From the NCBI GenBank assembly GCA_002224055.1, contig AZLU01000136.1, forward strand, positions 48,331-112,330: DNA of 64,000 bases. The letters run 5' to 3'. Shown here piece by piece: positions 35,001 to 47,737 of the stretch. The stretch is from Pezizomycotina sp. ARF18. Lineage: Eukaryota > Ascomycota. Numbering within the stretch: position 1 is the first letter of the stretch; every line of letters begins with the position of its first letter. The notes under the pieces are model-generated. The model did not search any database. It was given only the letters and a program-made list of their open reading frames with translations, and had not been told where the DNA came from. The translations under genes were made by a program, and so were the position numbers.

Positions 35001-38000
35001 CGCCTTGGAAAAGAACGCTTTACACCAGGTCTTTGGATCCGCCAGAGTGGAACAACATCACGTACCGTTTAGGATACATCGCCCTTGATACGCGTTATAA
35101 ATGCTGAGCGAGCGCACGTAATATCTATAGATCCATGAGATCAAGTCTTCTGATTATAACACCCACATTCCAAGTTCACGAGGAAACGTATTTGAGAGTA
35201 GGAAAAAAAAAAAAAAACGATAATAGTATGAAACAACGTCCCAGTGCGCCTTGCCAGTCAGTACCTACACTATGGTAATTAGCCATTGTGGCCGTTTCTA
35301 GACCTGTTTTTACCACTTTTCACTATTCAGGACATCCGGGTTCATTTTTCGTCGCAATTGGCGGCTAAAGACTATGCAGTTGGAACATCCTCTGGAAATC
35401 GCGATACGCAGGGGGAATTCTTGCTATTCTTGGATAAAAAAGAATTTAAAAAATGGAAATACAAAGGAAAATAGTACACCTATTTTTCGTTTTTCGTAAA
35501 CCGTTCCGCCAATAAAGGGTCAGCTAGCAGACAAGGTCCGTACAGGGGCATTACAGCGGAATTAACGAAGAATATTTCTTCCCTATTAACTATTACCCAG
35601 CACAGAAGCGATGATCATCGTATTCTTGTCATCGTCCGAGACAATTGTCCCAGATCGCATGGTTGACCCAAAGCACTGGCATCGAATTATAATCCGTCCA
35701 AGACAATCTCGGCGTGTCACTTTTTATTTTCCTGAACAATTAATTTCTTTTGGTACCTCGTAACTCATACTTCATCACAGCTGCGCGTCCTGGTTTGCAA
35801 GGTATTAGAAAATTCTCCAATTATCACGGGCTGGTAGAGATGCAGGGCTTATAAATGAGGAAACGATTGGGATGAACTTGAATGGATGTAGCAGTGATTA
35901 ATATGACCATGCCTCTGGGCTAAGGGCCGGTTTCGTTTTCGTAGTTCCAAAATTCGATAAACATTTGTAAAGCTATAGGGTGGTTTTCGAGGTATCTATA
36001 ACCTGCAGAAACGTAACTTGCAACGGTGTGTATCAATCTCTTCGATGTAATTGTAATACTGACTCCAAATTGGGTATTATGCCCGGAGCTCTCCCGCAAA
36101 AGAGTATTTCTGTTCTTTCTTTCGGCTTACGAGCCCTGCTTTCTCATGGAACGGTACCAAAATCGGGTATCTGGTCTGAGGAACTTTGTGAGACTGTGGT
36201 TGTAACATGGTGCGCAATCTTGTGTTTAAAAGCATAAGTTTTGAACATGGATGAAATTGTACTCGCCAGTTTTCCAGGACCTAATTGTAAATTCCTTCTA
36301 GTGCCTGGGCTAATGGGTCTTCAAGAGCCAAAAGTAAAACTTCAGCCAAGCACCTTCTTACTGAAGCGCTGAAACATTCGAATAACAACACCTACTTAGC
36401 AAGTTGTCGCGATTTATATTCACAGTGAGAGACCTTCTGTTCGAGGATTGTTAGCGTAGAACAACTGCACTTCAGAGTCTGCGAAAGCGAACTAGTAGTT
36501 CTCCACCGAAGATAAGGGGGCTTTCGCTTGGTCAAGCCCCACGCAGGAATGTCGTCTTTGACCGTACCCCCAGCGCCTTCATTGTCCGTGCGTACGCGTT
36601 GCATGGGTTCCCGAGATATTTTGACAGTTCGACTTCTTAAAAAAAAATTAAATATAGTGCTAATGCATACATGAACGAAATGCCCATAGCCCGTTTGCCA
36701 CCGGTTAGGCAAGATAAGGTCGCTGTCTGAGGCTAAGAGGGTAGCTCGTCAGTCGGTTGTTCCCGCATTTCTGTCGTCAGGAACTCGAAAGCCACAGTAT
36801 TCTACTCTAGCTCGATAGCTGAAAATCATTTATTACTAAACGGTGATTACTGACCACGGGGATCTGATCGCAAGTTTGTCTCCTCGGCTGTAACTTCTCT
36901 CTTGCTATAGTCTTATTGATTGTCACGAATTTGTAATGAGAACTTGGTGTGAAAAAACATGTTGGACTCCCGTTTTTTTTTTTTTTTTTTTTTTGCCCCG
37001 AGTTCTTCCGCGTTCGTCGTTAGATCGAAATATCAAAGTGGAGACCAACACATTATACTTTAAACGCAATGCTACCAACAGCCGCAGCAGTCGGCGAAAT
37101 AAATATAATCGGAGTTAATAATAGGACGATAGGGAAATGAGCGTTTCGTGGGAGAAACGTATGGGTCTGTCACTTCTGAATAAACCATGTTGGATGGTTT
37201 CTTAGCATGCAGCAATCGTATTAATCGTGATTTTTGGAGCCATATTGGGTCGAGTCATGAGAACTTCTCAAGCCCTGTTAGCATATCCGGAGCCAGGACG
37301 GCATCTCCGCCACGACGTTTATCTCAGCCCAATCGTCATGATAAACTGACAGGACAAAAGGGGATATCCGGCTCATTCATGATATAGGGGTAAACAAGTA
37401 TTTTCCTGGGCGAGTCATAACGACGCCCTCAAGACGGGACGACGAAGCCCTGGTTTCGCTTGTCTGTTTGTGGCGCTACCCTTCCTTCCCTTCCTCCCTT
37501 CCGCTGCCCCGTAATTTATATATCGAAGCACCGATCTGAAGACTTACAATCTCGAGGAATTTGCTTACGGTTTTGTTTCCATTAACCCATTTATCGAGTT
37601 TAATATCTGAACTTTAAAAAACACACCTTGAGAGCTTTCTCGTGAGTAGTATAGCCCTCGAGCGTCGAGTAAACTTTATTTATTTCCATTTGTTTTGTCC
37701 TTCAGGTTGAGGGTTTTCTTTGAAGCCGTACAGGATATCAATAATCAAAATGACGAGGCAATACCTGACTTTGTATCACTCACCGTGTAAGTCTTGGGGA
37801 AGAGCGTTAGGTAGCCAAGGAGCGGTTAGCGTCACACAGTTCGAGAGCGGGTTGGCACTGGAAAAACGAGATCCAATGCTTTACGTCGCGTTATAGGAGT
37901 GAGGGCGGGCCGTCTCGCGCTCCCGTAGTAACGGAGAGCCCTGGTGGTACCCGAGCGAGTACTCTCGCTCCTCCATGCTTAGGCACTGCCAGCGGTAGGA

Positions 38001-38513
38001 CAGATTCTTTGGTACAAAACTGCAATGCCTTCAGACCATCGATGTCTGGAGGGGACCGTGGCTCTATCTTAACCGGTTCGACCGGTTATAATTTGTACAC
38101 CATCGACGAGGTGGATGTCGGGCTAGGATCGAGAAAAAATGCCACTACTACGGGAGCCATACCTCTGTCGGAGCGAAAGACATCTGGATAGAAACTATGG
38201 GCTCTCAAGCTGTCCGAGTGACGGCAGGAGTGAACGGGAGCTTGAGATACCGAGAGGATACCCGGAGAGCTAGAGGCACATGGACAGACGTTTCCTGGTG
38301 CACGCTGTCGGAGCACTGTTTCATCGCATGGAGATGCGGAAAACGGGGAAGATTCCAAGGTCGGTAGCTTATCTGCCTGATCGGTCGACATCGAACTCAG
38401 TACTTCCTTCCCAGTCCCTGAAAAGCTTCAGCAAACTAATATAGTATTCGTCGACAGCCGAACCGTAAACGTCGACTGTCCGTCACAGAACTAGTAGAGA
38501 AGGCGGGAGAAAC
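32095..38513. other. Gene-poor region, no supported gene
   Basis: About 6.4 kb with only short unrelated open frames, A runs (about 35,202-35,216), a T run (36,974-36,994) and no CpA/TpG loss like that of the transposon. One 86-codon frame is listed separately. I see no transposon ends, tRNA or domain. It may be old, unrecognisable repeat or regulatory DNA. Confidence 0.35.
33865..34125 (+). CDS. Doubtful small membrane protein, 86 residues
   Basis: An uninterrupted frame begins with an ATG (MVEPCGWSSLINSTLNYEGV) and ends with one hydrophobic segment (ACVAITGLGVVAEFIYLLFL) followed by DIKE. The Gly/Ser-rich centre and terminal membrane helix could suit a small tail-anchored protein, but no intron or homology supports it and it sits in a gene-poor stretch. 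Confidence 0.2.
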   Translation: MVEPCGWSSLINSTLNYEGVSRKWDGCLGVLIYYSAGFGATGGDPKKSGADSLPRSLRPLMKACVAITGLGVVAEFIYLLFLDIKE

Positions 38514-39480
38514 ATGAACTTAGATACCGCTTCTGTACCGTTGAAGAAATTCAAGCAAGGCCACCCAAAGGATGCTTCATCGAAGTCGTCTCATTTCTAC
38601 GATGAGGAGGAAGCAATATATGACCGAATGACCCCTATCTCCGACAGCCCCCTGAGCGAATCCACGCAGAGTGTAATATTCGAGAATCCGTCTGCAACTG
38701 CCGAAGCCCGGAGGCCATACAGATGTGCCGAGTGTAAGTCCTCGTTCAGCACAGCCGGAAAGCTAGGCGTTCACGGCAACCTCTTCCACCGCGGAGCCCC
38801 TAAATGCACCGCAGTCTCACCGGGTTCCCGGAATACTGGCCGTCTCCTTCGACATATCCGGTCTCAGCACCCGAACAGAATCGATAGAGATGGTAACGTG
38901 GATTGGCCGGAGACCTGCCCGATCTGCGAACGCAAGCCCGACAACTACGTCGCAGGATGGGGATTGAAACGCACTGCCCCTTATGCCCGTTGAGAACCGG
39001 CGAACGGACATCGAAGCGAACCGTCAAACCCACAAACACTGCGGTGAAAATCGATGCCCCGCCAGATTGCTATAGCGAACAACGTAGCTCTGATGCGCGA
39101 GTACTTGCAGATCCCAGTACAGCTGGGGTTATGATCACGGACCGAAAACTGCCGGCCCCAATCCCGAATAGTGCCTCCCTTGCCCGTCGGTGTTTCTACC
39201 CCAACAATTCCCTCGGTAACCTTAACAACTCCATATTCTCTTCAACCACCGTCCCACCGCTATCCCAGCCTTTGGAACAGCGCAGATTATCTGCGACCGA
39301 GCCACGGAATGAATACGCTTTACCTCCATCTTCGTCCTGTTCCCTGCCAGAGGTAGCCGAGCTGTTCAAAACGGCGGCTGAGGGTTATGCATCGATTTGT
39401 GAGGGAGAGGCGGAAAACGTTGTGATGGGAATAAATTTTACTCCTACTATGCTGGCCCATGGATATCCTGACCTATTCTT
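38514..39480 (+). CDS. C2H2 zinc-finger protein, frameshifted
   Basis: The ATG at 38,514 opens MNLDTASVPLKKFKQGHPKD. After an acidic stretch comes a C2H2 finger, YRCAECKSSFSTAGKLGVHG followed by NLFH, then a second finger-like unit (PKC with GRLLRHIRSQH) and a third Cys pair, CPICERKP. Near 38,970 one missing base breaks the frame; with it the protein continues LKRHCPLCPLRTGERTSKR, then a Pro/Ser-rich disordered part and a helical end (VAELFKTAAEGYASICEGEA). The real end is uncertain: the frame stays open to 39,793, but after about 39,480 it reads as Phe-rich text typical of T-rich non-coding DNA. Probably a nuclear DNA-binding protein. Confidence 0.6.
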
Positions 39481-39981
39481 AATCCCTCCCTTTTCATTTC
39501 TAACCCTTTCGAATTTTCCACATCCCCTTTTCCACCGAATTTTCCTTAGTCTTGTATTCGTCGATGTTGTTTTCCTTTCCTTCGAGTTTCTAGCCTTTTC
39601 TTGGTTTGATCTCGCGTTTTGCGGTGGCTTTCTGGTATGCGAGGGTGGACCTTTGCTTTGCCTTTCGAATCCTGTAAACCTGTTTTTGACATGCGATATG
39701 AATGACGACGTTAAAATTATCGTTAGTTTTATAGCAATGTATGGTTCTCAGTACATATACCACAAATATATCTCTGGCTTCTCAGAAAATTAGTCGCTGA
39801 AATAGAAAAAAATAGATTAGCCTGTACTATTTATGAGAAGCTTGCTTGATCTCCGCGAGAACTATCGTGGCCACACGACGAGACTTTATGTCTTGCCATG
39901 GATAGCAATATCAAGAGCACACCAGAAATGATTTTCGCAGTTAAACAAGTCAAACAAAGCTCCGAGACTGCATTGTGCATC

Positions 39982-40006
39982 ATATATATATATATATATA
40001 TATATA
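39982..40006. repeat. (TA)n microsatellite
   Basis: About twelve TA units in intergenic DNA. Confidence 0.85.
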
Positions 40007-41756
40007 AATAACCCATTCATCAACCGGTAGTTATCCATCCGATTAACGGGTTGAAGAATAATACGCCCTATTATACCCTCCGTAACACAGGTATGTATCA
40101 GGTTATACTTCTGATTCGCGATTCTGTGCATCTTCGGAACGTCTTTCCTGCAAACCAAAGAGGGAAAATATCCCTTGGTTCACTTGGTGCAGATAGAAAA
40201 CCGTGTAGACCCGCATCGTCATCCTCGCCTGAAAGTGGATCACAAGTCTTGCCCAAACGCAGGATTTTATCGGAGGGTTAGATCTCGACTACGCAAGGAC
40301 GATATGGCAGCGCTAGCTATTGACATTCCAGGTCGCGGGAGAGCATGAAGATAAATTACTGCGGAAACTTATCTCTAGCTCTACATAGAAGCTTCTTCCT
40401 TTAAGCGCCATCATTCTTCGACGTAGGTCTTCGGCTTTACAGCACTGGCAGCCGGCCGGATCTTGAACCTAGCGTTGCAATATCTATCAATATATAGCTT
40501 TTCGGTATTATAATATGCTGCAACTCATTTATGCTGTTCATATGGCGAGATCATCATACGATCGTTAGATTTTCGTTGTTTCTTCATCTCGAAGTTGCAA
40601 AAATCTTCAAGATTTAGTTTTCCGGACGCTAAATTCAAGGCCCGCGGGCCGTGGCGGTACTTCCGTCCATCGCTAGACTATATCCAGACTAACGCCATAG
40701 ACATGAGACTGAAGAAAACACTTGGCCAGCTGAGTAAACCCTCTAGCCGCTGTGATCGACGTGTGCACCCTTTTTGTTTTGTTTTTGGTCGTTGCGGCTT
40801 GTCCTAATTTCGAGTTAATTGTTGGAATCGCCGAGCCTGCTTTCCTTCAACGTGCATGAAGCAAGGGGATGAGGATACAAAAGAAAAAAAAAAATGTTGG
40901 AAAAAATGAAATGAGCTCTTTCCAACAAAAATAAGGCACAAAAGCCAACACCGCGCTAACCTAGATGATTAGATACCTGTCAACGGATAAGCTCATGGGT
41001 ATCGGTTTACGATCCCGCCGAGACTGAGCCGAGCTTTTAGTTCTCGAGCAGATCGTGACAGGATTCATGCTGTGTGCGTGAATGTGATGGTGGCGAAGGA
41101 ACCAACTCTTGCAGACAAACGCTAGAACCATTTGAGCCTTTACTCTCCACTTCAAGAATCCTGCTTATTATATCGCGAATATCATGGTCATTCTGTATGA
41201 GATTGAGGAGCGCCAGAGCCCCCTACGAGTTTTTATGATATAACCTGTCAACTTCTTAGCTATTTCAGCTTTAAAAAGCCGCCTGTGTTAGTGTCTGGAT
41301 ACCTAGGCGCTCGTAATGGCGATGGTACACGTCATGAAACACATGGGCTTCAGTAGGTACCTGCTGTTGGAGACTTGCGGAAAATGCGGTCTGATACGCC
41401 CTGTCATTCTTTTGGTCCCTAGGCGAGAGCAATCTAGACCACCACCCTGACTTGTCTCCACATCAAAATAGTTTAACAGCAAAAGTATACAACAGGCCAG
41501 ATGATATACTCGCCTGGAACCGATTACTATTCATTTCTGTCGACATCTCTAAGAAGCCCTTGAGTATGCTCTAGGTACTCCTTCGCGATGAGTTACAGCT
41601 ACAATAAGAACTCGACTATATACAGAATCAGTACAATTTTAGCAATCATAGCTCGGCTATGGGTACTAGTAGGAATCCTCGACACGAGACCATTTTAAAC
41701 CTCGAGCTTAGCTCGATATAGCATCCTGAAATGCGCAACTTCCGATCCTCGGACAT
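40007..41756. other. Intergenic, no gene seen
   Basis: Short frames at 40,051-40,281, 40,595-40,807 and 40,961-41,155 (minus) have no recognisable content. Confidence 0.4.
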
Positions 41757-42206
41757 TTACACTTTTACCCTAAACTTCGGGGGCAGCGGCTTGTTGTTCA
41801 TGTTGCAACACCTAAAATTATCTCCGCCGGACATCGGTCTTATTGGATCATAAAATAAACATCATTAGCCCCCATATTTCATCTACCGCACTAGTAGAAA
41901 AGTAGAAGATCCAGACTTACTAGTCTCCCACCAGGCGCTTCCGGCGGCCTTGCACCCGTCCGCCGTCCACCTGCACTGACTCCACACGAAAGGGCTGCTG
42001 CTGGAGCCACAGCCGGTAATTTCACAGCATTTCACGTCATTGCCGTCGAACTTGCAGTTGTTGTCCGTGTACGTGCCGCCGGCCTTCTTGCAGTCTTTGA
42101 TGTGGAGGCAGATGCCTTCCTTCGGGCCGGAAGAGCAGTGACCGCCGACGGCGGCGAGGGCGGGTGAAGCCGCGGCAAGGAGTGTGATAATCGATGAGAT
42201 ATGCAT
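41757..42206 (-). CDS. Secreted cysteine-rich protein, two repeats, two exons
   Basis: The ATG at 42,206 starts a signal peptide (MHISSIITLLAAASPALA). The mature part has two copies of one cysteine pattern. Copy 1 is GHCSSGPKEGICLHIKDCKK, then NNC and NDVKCC. Copy 2 begins SQCRWTADGCKAAGSAWW and is cut by an 82-bp intron (41,920-41,839; donor GTAAGT, likely branch site GCTAATG, acceptor AATAAG). Exon 2 supplies RCPAEIIL and, after one missing base near 41,811, CCNMNN with a stop at 41,757-41,759. The pattern C-xn-C-x5-C-xn-C-x6-CC is seen in fungal secreted proteins, including the N-terminal repeats of some peptidoglycan hydrolases. Role (effector, antimicrobial or binding module) is unknown. 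No enzyme domain is attached. Confidence 0.65.
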
Positions 42207-45200
42207 TTTTTTTTTTTGGATGTTTAAAATATTAGTGATACACTAAGAGCGTGTTTGGACTTGAAGAGGGGTGATGGTGAGGTTCTACGAGAACATTCTT
42301 TGGAGACAAGGGACAGAGGAGGTTGATTTTATAATCTCCTGGGAGTGGCTTGCCTTTCCCCCGGCTGCGTAACCAATCCCCAGTCTCTTTCAGATATCTG
42401 CACAACGTCGATACCCACGCTCGACCACATGGCCGAGGTGGAACCACCAGCGAAGTGTTTCAAAGACTCAACGTGGGCTCCCGTCGATTGGCCCGGAAAA
42501 CCACGCATAGCTCAAAATGCGAAATCCTTTCACAATACCATGTCGACGAAAGTGCGGAATCTATTAGAAAAAAAAATCGATGTCTTCCATGGATAATCCT
42601 TGCAGATCCAAACTATTCGAGCGAATAAGGAAGCTGCTATGTGAATATACAGATATTCTGTACCACGTCTCTAATACGTAGGCGAGTAAATATAGTGCAC
42701 TTTTGCGGGGTTTTTACGTTGAGTTGAGTGGAATAATCTTCAGCGATTCCCCTGCTTATTCGTCAGGACCTCAAGCTTGCTTGGCGTTTCGCGGCCAAGA
42801 GGCATTTTAAATTACAAGCCCCCCGGACCGTTGAACGGTTCCGAATAGATGTTAGATACTAATCCTTTCGGTTAACGGGCGAACGGCCCACACTTGATTT
42901 CACGATCAAGGTTCTTTTTTGCCCCTTCCTTTCATTTCCTCCGTTGCTGGTAGACAAGGAGAGTCCCTGCCAGTGAGCCGCTCCTCGGTCCCCTGAAATG
43001 AGTACTTAGCTCATGGACATAGGCTGCTAAACAACCCCCCAGAAGCTTACTCTCGTGTGCGTATAACCTTATCATGCACGTATTGCTTGTTGAACGGATC
43101 GTATCGTCTAACCCCACGGTACCCACGTGGATGTTACCTGTAACCTATACACAGTGTAATCCTTTAGCGGCACCAACCAGATTACTGATCACAAAGGAAG
43201 ACACCAATTGATTCATCGTTAGTATAGGTATATTCCATTTCAAGTATCGCTTGTGACCTAGCTTCACCCGTCCTATATCGCGGAGCGATATAACTTAGTT
43301 ATATATACCTAGATAGGATTCACACTTTGTTCGTTAGAGATCATGATACCTGTTAGTACTCTTGAGGAGCATGCAATGAGGTGGCGTTTAAATACTCGGG
43401 ATACTAGCCATAGTGTCATAAAATGGGTCGGCCATATTATCGTAGCTATCCTAGTAATAAAGGATCGATGCGCTAATGGGACGTCTTGCTAGGGTGGCTA
43501 GCCCTTGGAGACCTCTAAGCTAGTAGGAGTAGTAATGTTAGTCATTAGCGTTAGCCAGATAATGTTATGGTTAGTTTTAGCTAGGCAAAAAAGTAGGTGT
43601 CAGTTAGTAGTAATACTACTTAGTATAATGTGGTTAAACCGTGATCCATTATTCGTTTTTTTTTTTCTCTTTATATTATTTGTTATAATAAGATCGGATC
43701 GATAAACATGAGCGGCATCGTTCCCCCATAAATCTTCCCCTCAAACACTTTTTTTTGTCAACAATATTTGGGACCAGCCCTGTGAGACCTTTTAGGAGTA
43801 TCGTGTTTCTAAAATATCGATTCTTGACGAGTTACTGCTGGCGTGATTGATTCTCGAAGATAACGTTCTATATATTCACTTGGCCGAAGTATCCTATTTT
43901 AATCCAATGTAAAAAAAAAAAAAAAAAAAACATAGCTCGCCAGTCCTATCACCCATCTTTTAGGTTCAAGATTTCCGCGACCTCTCTCCGAAGGTATAAT
44001 GTAATATGACCATTGGCGACTGTATCTTCCTTTTGCTGACTATGGGCCTCATTGGTATTGATATCACGGTTTGGTAGTACTGTATGAACAGCCGTTCATC
44101 AACTTACAATCATGGCATTATTCTTCTAGATTCCCTTGCTGGTATCATATTGAGTTCCTTTAGTAGCCTGTGAACCATTCAGTACTGGCTGTGATAGCGT
44201 GGCTTCAGAAGCGCCGTCAGTATGTACTGTTATGTTTTGCAAGAAAACAACGCGCGGGTTTACTTCTACCATACATGTATAGATGTACCGTACTGTTTGA
44301 CTGTAGGCATCCAGCTAAAAACAGCGATGAGCTCCAAATTGGCACGCATGCATGCTTGTTTGGTTTGCCCTCGTTATTTATAGAATGGTGCCGTCTTAAT
44401 GGAGATTCCTATCATCACGACACGTAGTAATTTAAATAATTCTCGGTTATTTCACGGTACGATTAGTGTTTATCCTTATTCGATAACTGTCGATAGGTTT
44501 TGCAGAAATACTTACGTACAGGCTTGTTGACGGCGGCATAGTCCGATGATTTACTCTATTTGCCGGAAAAAAAAAATACTAATATAGCGTATCTTTCTTT
44601 CGTGCTGTGATAAGCCAACATTGGATGTAGGAGAATTAGGCGCGGTGTATATCCTATTGTGAACTGAGAGAGGGCGCATGATGGAGCCCAGCTCGAACGC
44701 AGCCCTAAGTGCCTCCTACAGATTGGTCCTACGCCAGAATGAAATAGTTTTCACTCCGGCAGACAGGCGAACTGATTTCAACAGCCCCCGCATTTGTCGC
44801 TTTTTATACTTCAGCGTCGGGCCGTTCTTACGATAAGTTCCGTTAATCCCGTCAGCTTTGAGCATGAAGTATGGAGAACACCATGGCTAGGGGAATGCGT
44901 CCAGCATCTTTTAGGTTTCGTCCACGATAATATCTTCCGCTCAGGAGTCCTACCTACGCTGACTCGGACCGTGACGATAGCCTGCTATCGTTTATTATGA
45001 GCAGACTTTCCTGGCCGCCTGGACGAATATTTTCACTTATTATTATTAGCACATTTATCATAATATTATTACTATCAATATTTTGTTCCTTTGGGGGTCG
45101 TGGGGAGAATTTTCGGTTTTTGGTTTATTTTTTTTATTTTTTTTTATTTTTTTTTTTTTTATATATTAGCAAGGCAATGGACGGGTTGCTGCCATCCTAT

Positions 45201-45478
45201 ATGAGACTTCTATCATTCCGACAAATCTCCCAGTCTTGCCCTCTCTCTCTCCTTTTCCGACTGCTGACGATTCAACTTTCTCACCACGGTAAGTGCAACT
45301 TGAAATCTCCAACTATTATACTTGCTCCTATTCCAAAAAACGTAGCTTATATTCGTCTTGCTCCTGCCCGCCTCCACTCGCTACTAGTAATCTCCTTCCT
45401 TAACCCCTCTTGTTCTGTTTCCTTAGTTTAAAGCTACATACTGCTTTAACTAGCTTTTCCTCGGAAAGCTTTTGCAGA
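42207..45478. other. Gene-poor region, no supported gene
   Basis: About 3.3 kb with short frames only, an A run at 43,911-43,930 and T runs at 45,126-45,160. A frame at 45,177-45,289 ends before a consensus donor GTAAGTGC, so part of the last 300 bases could be a 5' exon or leader of the gene at 45.5 kb. Confidence 0.35.
43274..43292. other. Perfect 8-bp inverted repeat, 3-base loop
   Basis: TATATCGC, then GGA, then GCGATATA. It could form a hairpin or be a dimeric protein site. No gene is adjacent. Confidence 0.5.
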
Positions 45479-45479
45479 T

Positions 45480-47737
45480 GGCCTGCAATATATACATCCC
45501 AACAGATTCTTTGTCCTGCTGTTCAAAAACAACAACCATTCCTCGTACAGCATCCGTCGGCGCGCAGGCCTCAACCCAAGCATAATACCCATCTCCTCGA
45601 ACCCCACATCCTCACGGCTGAGTCCATCCCACAGCCATCCTGGCGCTGAAGGGCCGGAAAGGTGAGATCACTCGGGAACTTCTTGCAGATATCGGGGATT
45701 TCTGGAGCAGAAACAGCTCGAAGAGGCCAAATTTTTTGACTGGACGCTAGACGGGGTGAAGCTCGGCGACGTCCCTAGCGAAATTGTTCTCGTCGTTAAA
45801 GGCGTCGACGGCTCGACGCGCTCGTAGGAAGAAGGAATCCCTCACGCCAGAGAGTGTTAAAAAAAAAAGAACGAAAGAAAGAAAAAGACAAAGGGGGGAG
45901 AGAAGAAGCAAAAAAGAGAAAAAGGAGAAAAAGGAGAAAAAAAAAAAAAAAAAAAGGTAAAAAAAAAAGAGAAAGTAAAAAACCAGCGAACAATATCTTA
46001 TCGTCCACCATCATCAATCACCATGCCTTTAGGTCACTGCAAGAAAACCTTTCCCAGGCCCCCGCAGAGCTCAGCGAACAACCGACCGCCGTCCGCACCC
46101 GCCCCGCATCATGCTAGGCTCCCTACCAACCTTCTCCCCTCCTCGAACCCGAGCTACGGACGATCTACAACCTCTACAACCACGGACCAGGAACGACCTC
46201 GCTCGGCATTGAGCAAGCCACCCGCCAGGAGCCCCAGGTTGACGACCTCACCGGCTGGTTTGCGAACAGCGACGACCTCCGAAGGGTCATGGCATCGAGA
46301 AGCCCGGCGAACGCGGGCAGGTACCGAGGACGAATACGCCGGCGCCGTTGCCGAGGCAGCTCAAACCGCAGACTGCTCCCCCGTCTTCTCCGACCGGTGT
46401 CGTGAAGTCCAATGCTGCCGTCGGAAGTCTCGACGGCCAGAAAACGGCGGGAGCCAGAAATGCCCCGCTCCTCCGCCGACGGATAAGCAATTGCCGAAGA
46501 AAGCTACGCTCGGAGCAACCGCGACGAAGAAGGTCACCCAAGGCATCGATCGTCCGAACCTGTCGACCCGGCGGGCGAGGATTTCTTCGAGCCCAGAGAC
46601 GCCAAACAAGCCGATCCCGAAGAAGGCGAAAGCCGAGACGTCCACCTCTATCGTCAGGAAGGAAGCGACCGAGCCGAAGTCCAAGGAGGGTTTGTTCCAG
46701 AGCTGGTACGACGCCATCAACGGGGACACCGCTTCTTCGAAATCTACACCGGAGCCTCGTCCAGCAGCACCAGCGCGATTCCGCTGGCAGAGCGCCGCGC
46801 CGCAGCTACTTCCGCTGCGCAGAAGAAACCGTCTGTTTTATCACGGGGGATGCCGGATACGAGCAAAAGCAACGGGGACACGGAATCGCCGGCAGCCTCT
46901 AAGAGATCGCCGAGGCCACCGGGACGAAAACGGGCTTTTGCGTGCCGTGTAAATGGTTGGGTCGTTATAATGTAAGCTCCTCAACATCCCTCATCGAAAC
47001 CGGCGCTTCCTTGTTTGAAGGGGAAAAACTGACGGTTTTGATGGATATCGGATAGTGTAGCCAGGGCAAACCGTGCGAGCAGTGTAAAGAGACGTGGAAC
47101 AAGTGGGGCGGAAGTGGGTCTGTAAATACGACAACAGCTTCTCGAGGCCGAGGTACGGAGATTCCGGAGGAGTACCGCATGCGGCCGAAAGCAGAAGCTA
47201 CGAGTGAGGATAAGGACAAGAAGGTAAAAGTCAACGATACCTTTTCCTCCCCCCCCCCCCCCCCCCTTTCTAAGAAAGAAGTGACATTACTGACAAGTTC
47301 CTGCAGCCGATTCAAAAGGAACAAAAGCAACAGGAGATCAACGAAACGCCCCCACTCAGCAAATCGAGGAAGAAACTAGCGTCCTTCACGCAAACCAAGA
47401 AAGAACCGCCGCCTAAATTCAACCTCCCTCAAGCCGCAAAGCACCCTCCAACTACTCCGCCGTCAAAAAAGCCTACGTCCATCCGCCAGTTCAGGAAGAT
47501 GATCAGGACGACATGAACGTCTGCAAGGAGGTAATGACCGACACGAGCAAAGGGGATAACGTCAGGACTGCTGCCAGGCTGGAGCTTAGGAGGCTAAGGG
47601 CGATACACGCGCACGAGAAAGTGAAGGAATACATCGACAAGGAGGACGAGATTGAGGATGGCGAAGGGTCGAGTTCGCTGAGGCTAGGCTTACGGCGGGG
47701 AACCTTCAGGACTTCCTTAATTTGGTTGGGTATGAAT
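45480..47737 (+). CDS. Lys-rich protein with zinc-cluster-like motif, disrupted by copia element
   Basis: I do not recognise the family. Protein-like text starts by about 45,640 (KFFDWTLDGVKLGDVPSEI near 45,730), runs into a Lys-rich tract (45,850-45,980), then a disordered Pro/Ser/Ala/Lys part with several frame steps. From 46,921 the frame is clean over two introns: GFCVPCKWLGRYN | intron 46,972-47,055 | CSQGKPCEQCKETWNKWGG | intron 47,224-47,306 | PIQKEQKQQEINETPP. The spacing C-x2-C-x7-C-x5-C-x2-C resembles a fungal Zn2Cys6 cluster lacking its sixth Cys. The C-terminus is helical (EVMTDTSKGDNVRTAARLEL, KVKEYIDKEDEIEDGEG) and ends QDFLNLVGYEL. The transposon inserted inside the last codons; the original TGA now lies at 52,788-52,790. 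Likely a nuclear, possibly DNA-binding, protein. The start is unknown. Confidence 0.5.
47733..47737. repeat. Left target-site duplication TGAAT
   Basis: Five bases TGAAT directly before the left LTR, identical to those directly after the right LTR. Confidence 0.9.

Noticed and set aside
39480-39793. Continuation of the zinc-finger frame as a Phe-rich, membrane-like C-terminus
   Set aside because: The stretch is simply T-rich DNA; the Phe/Leu text appears where coding texture stops, so it is more likely 3' untranslated sequence.
45854-45980. Possible Lys-rich nuclear localisation domain as a proof of function
   Set aside because: The tract is an A/G simple repeat and could be untranslated or intronic, so it is not used as evidence for the gene's role.
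47253-47269. Run of about 17 C bases as a structural element
   Set aside because: It lies inside a 83-bp intron and is most simply a microsatellite; its length is also unreliable in assemblies.
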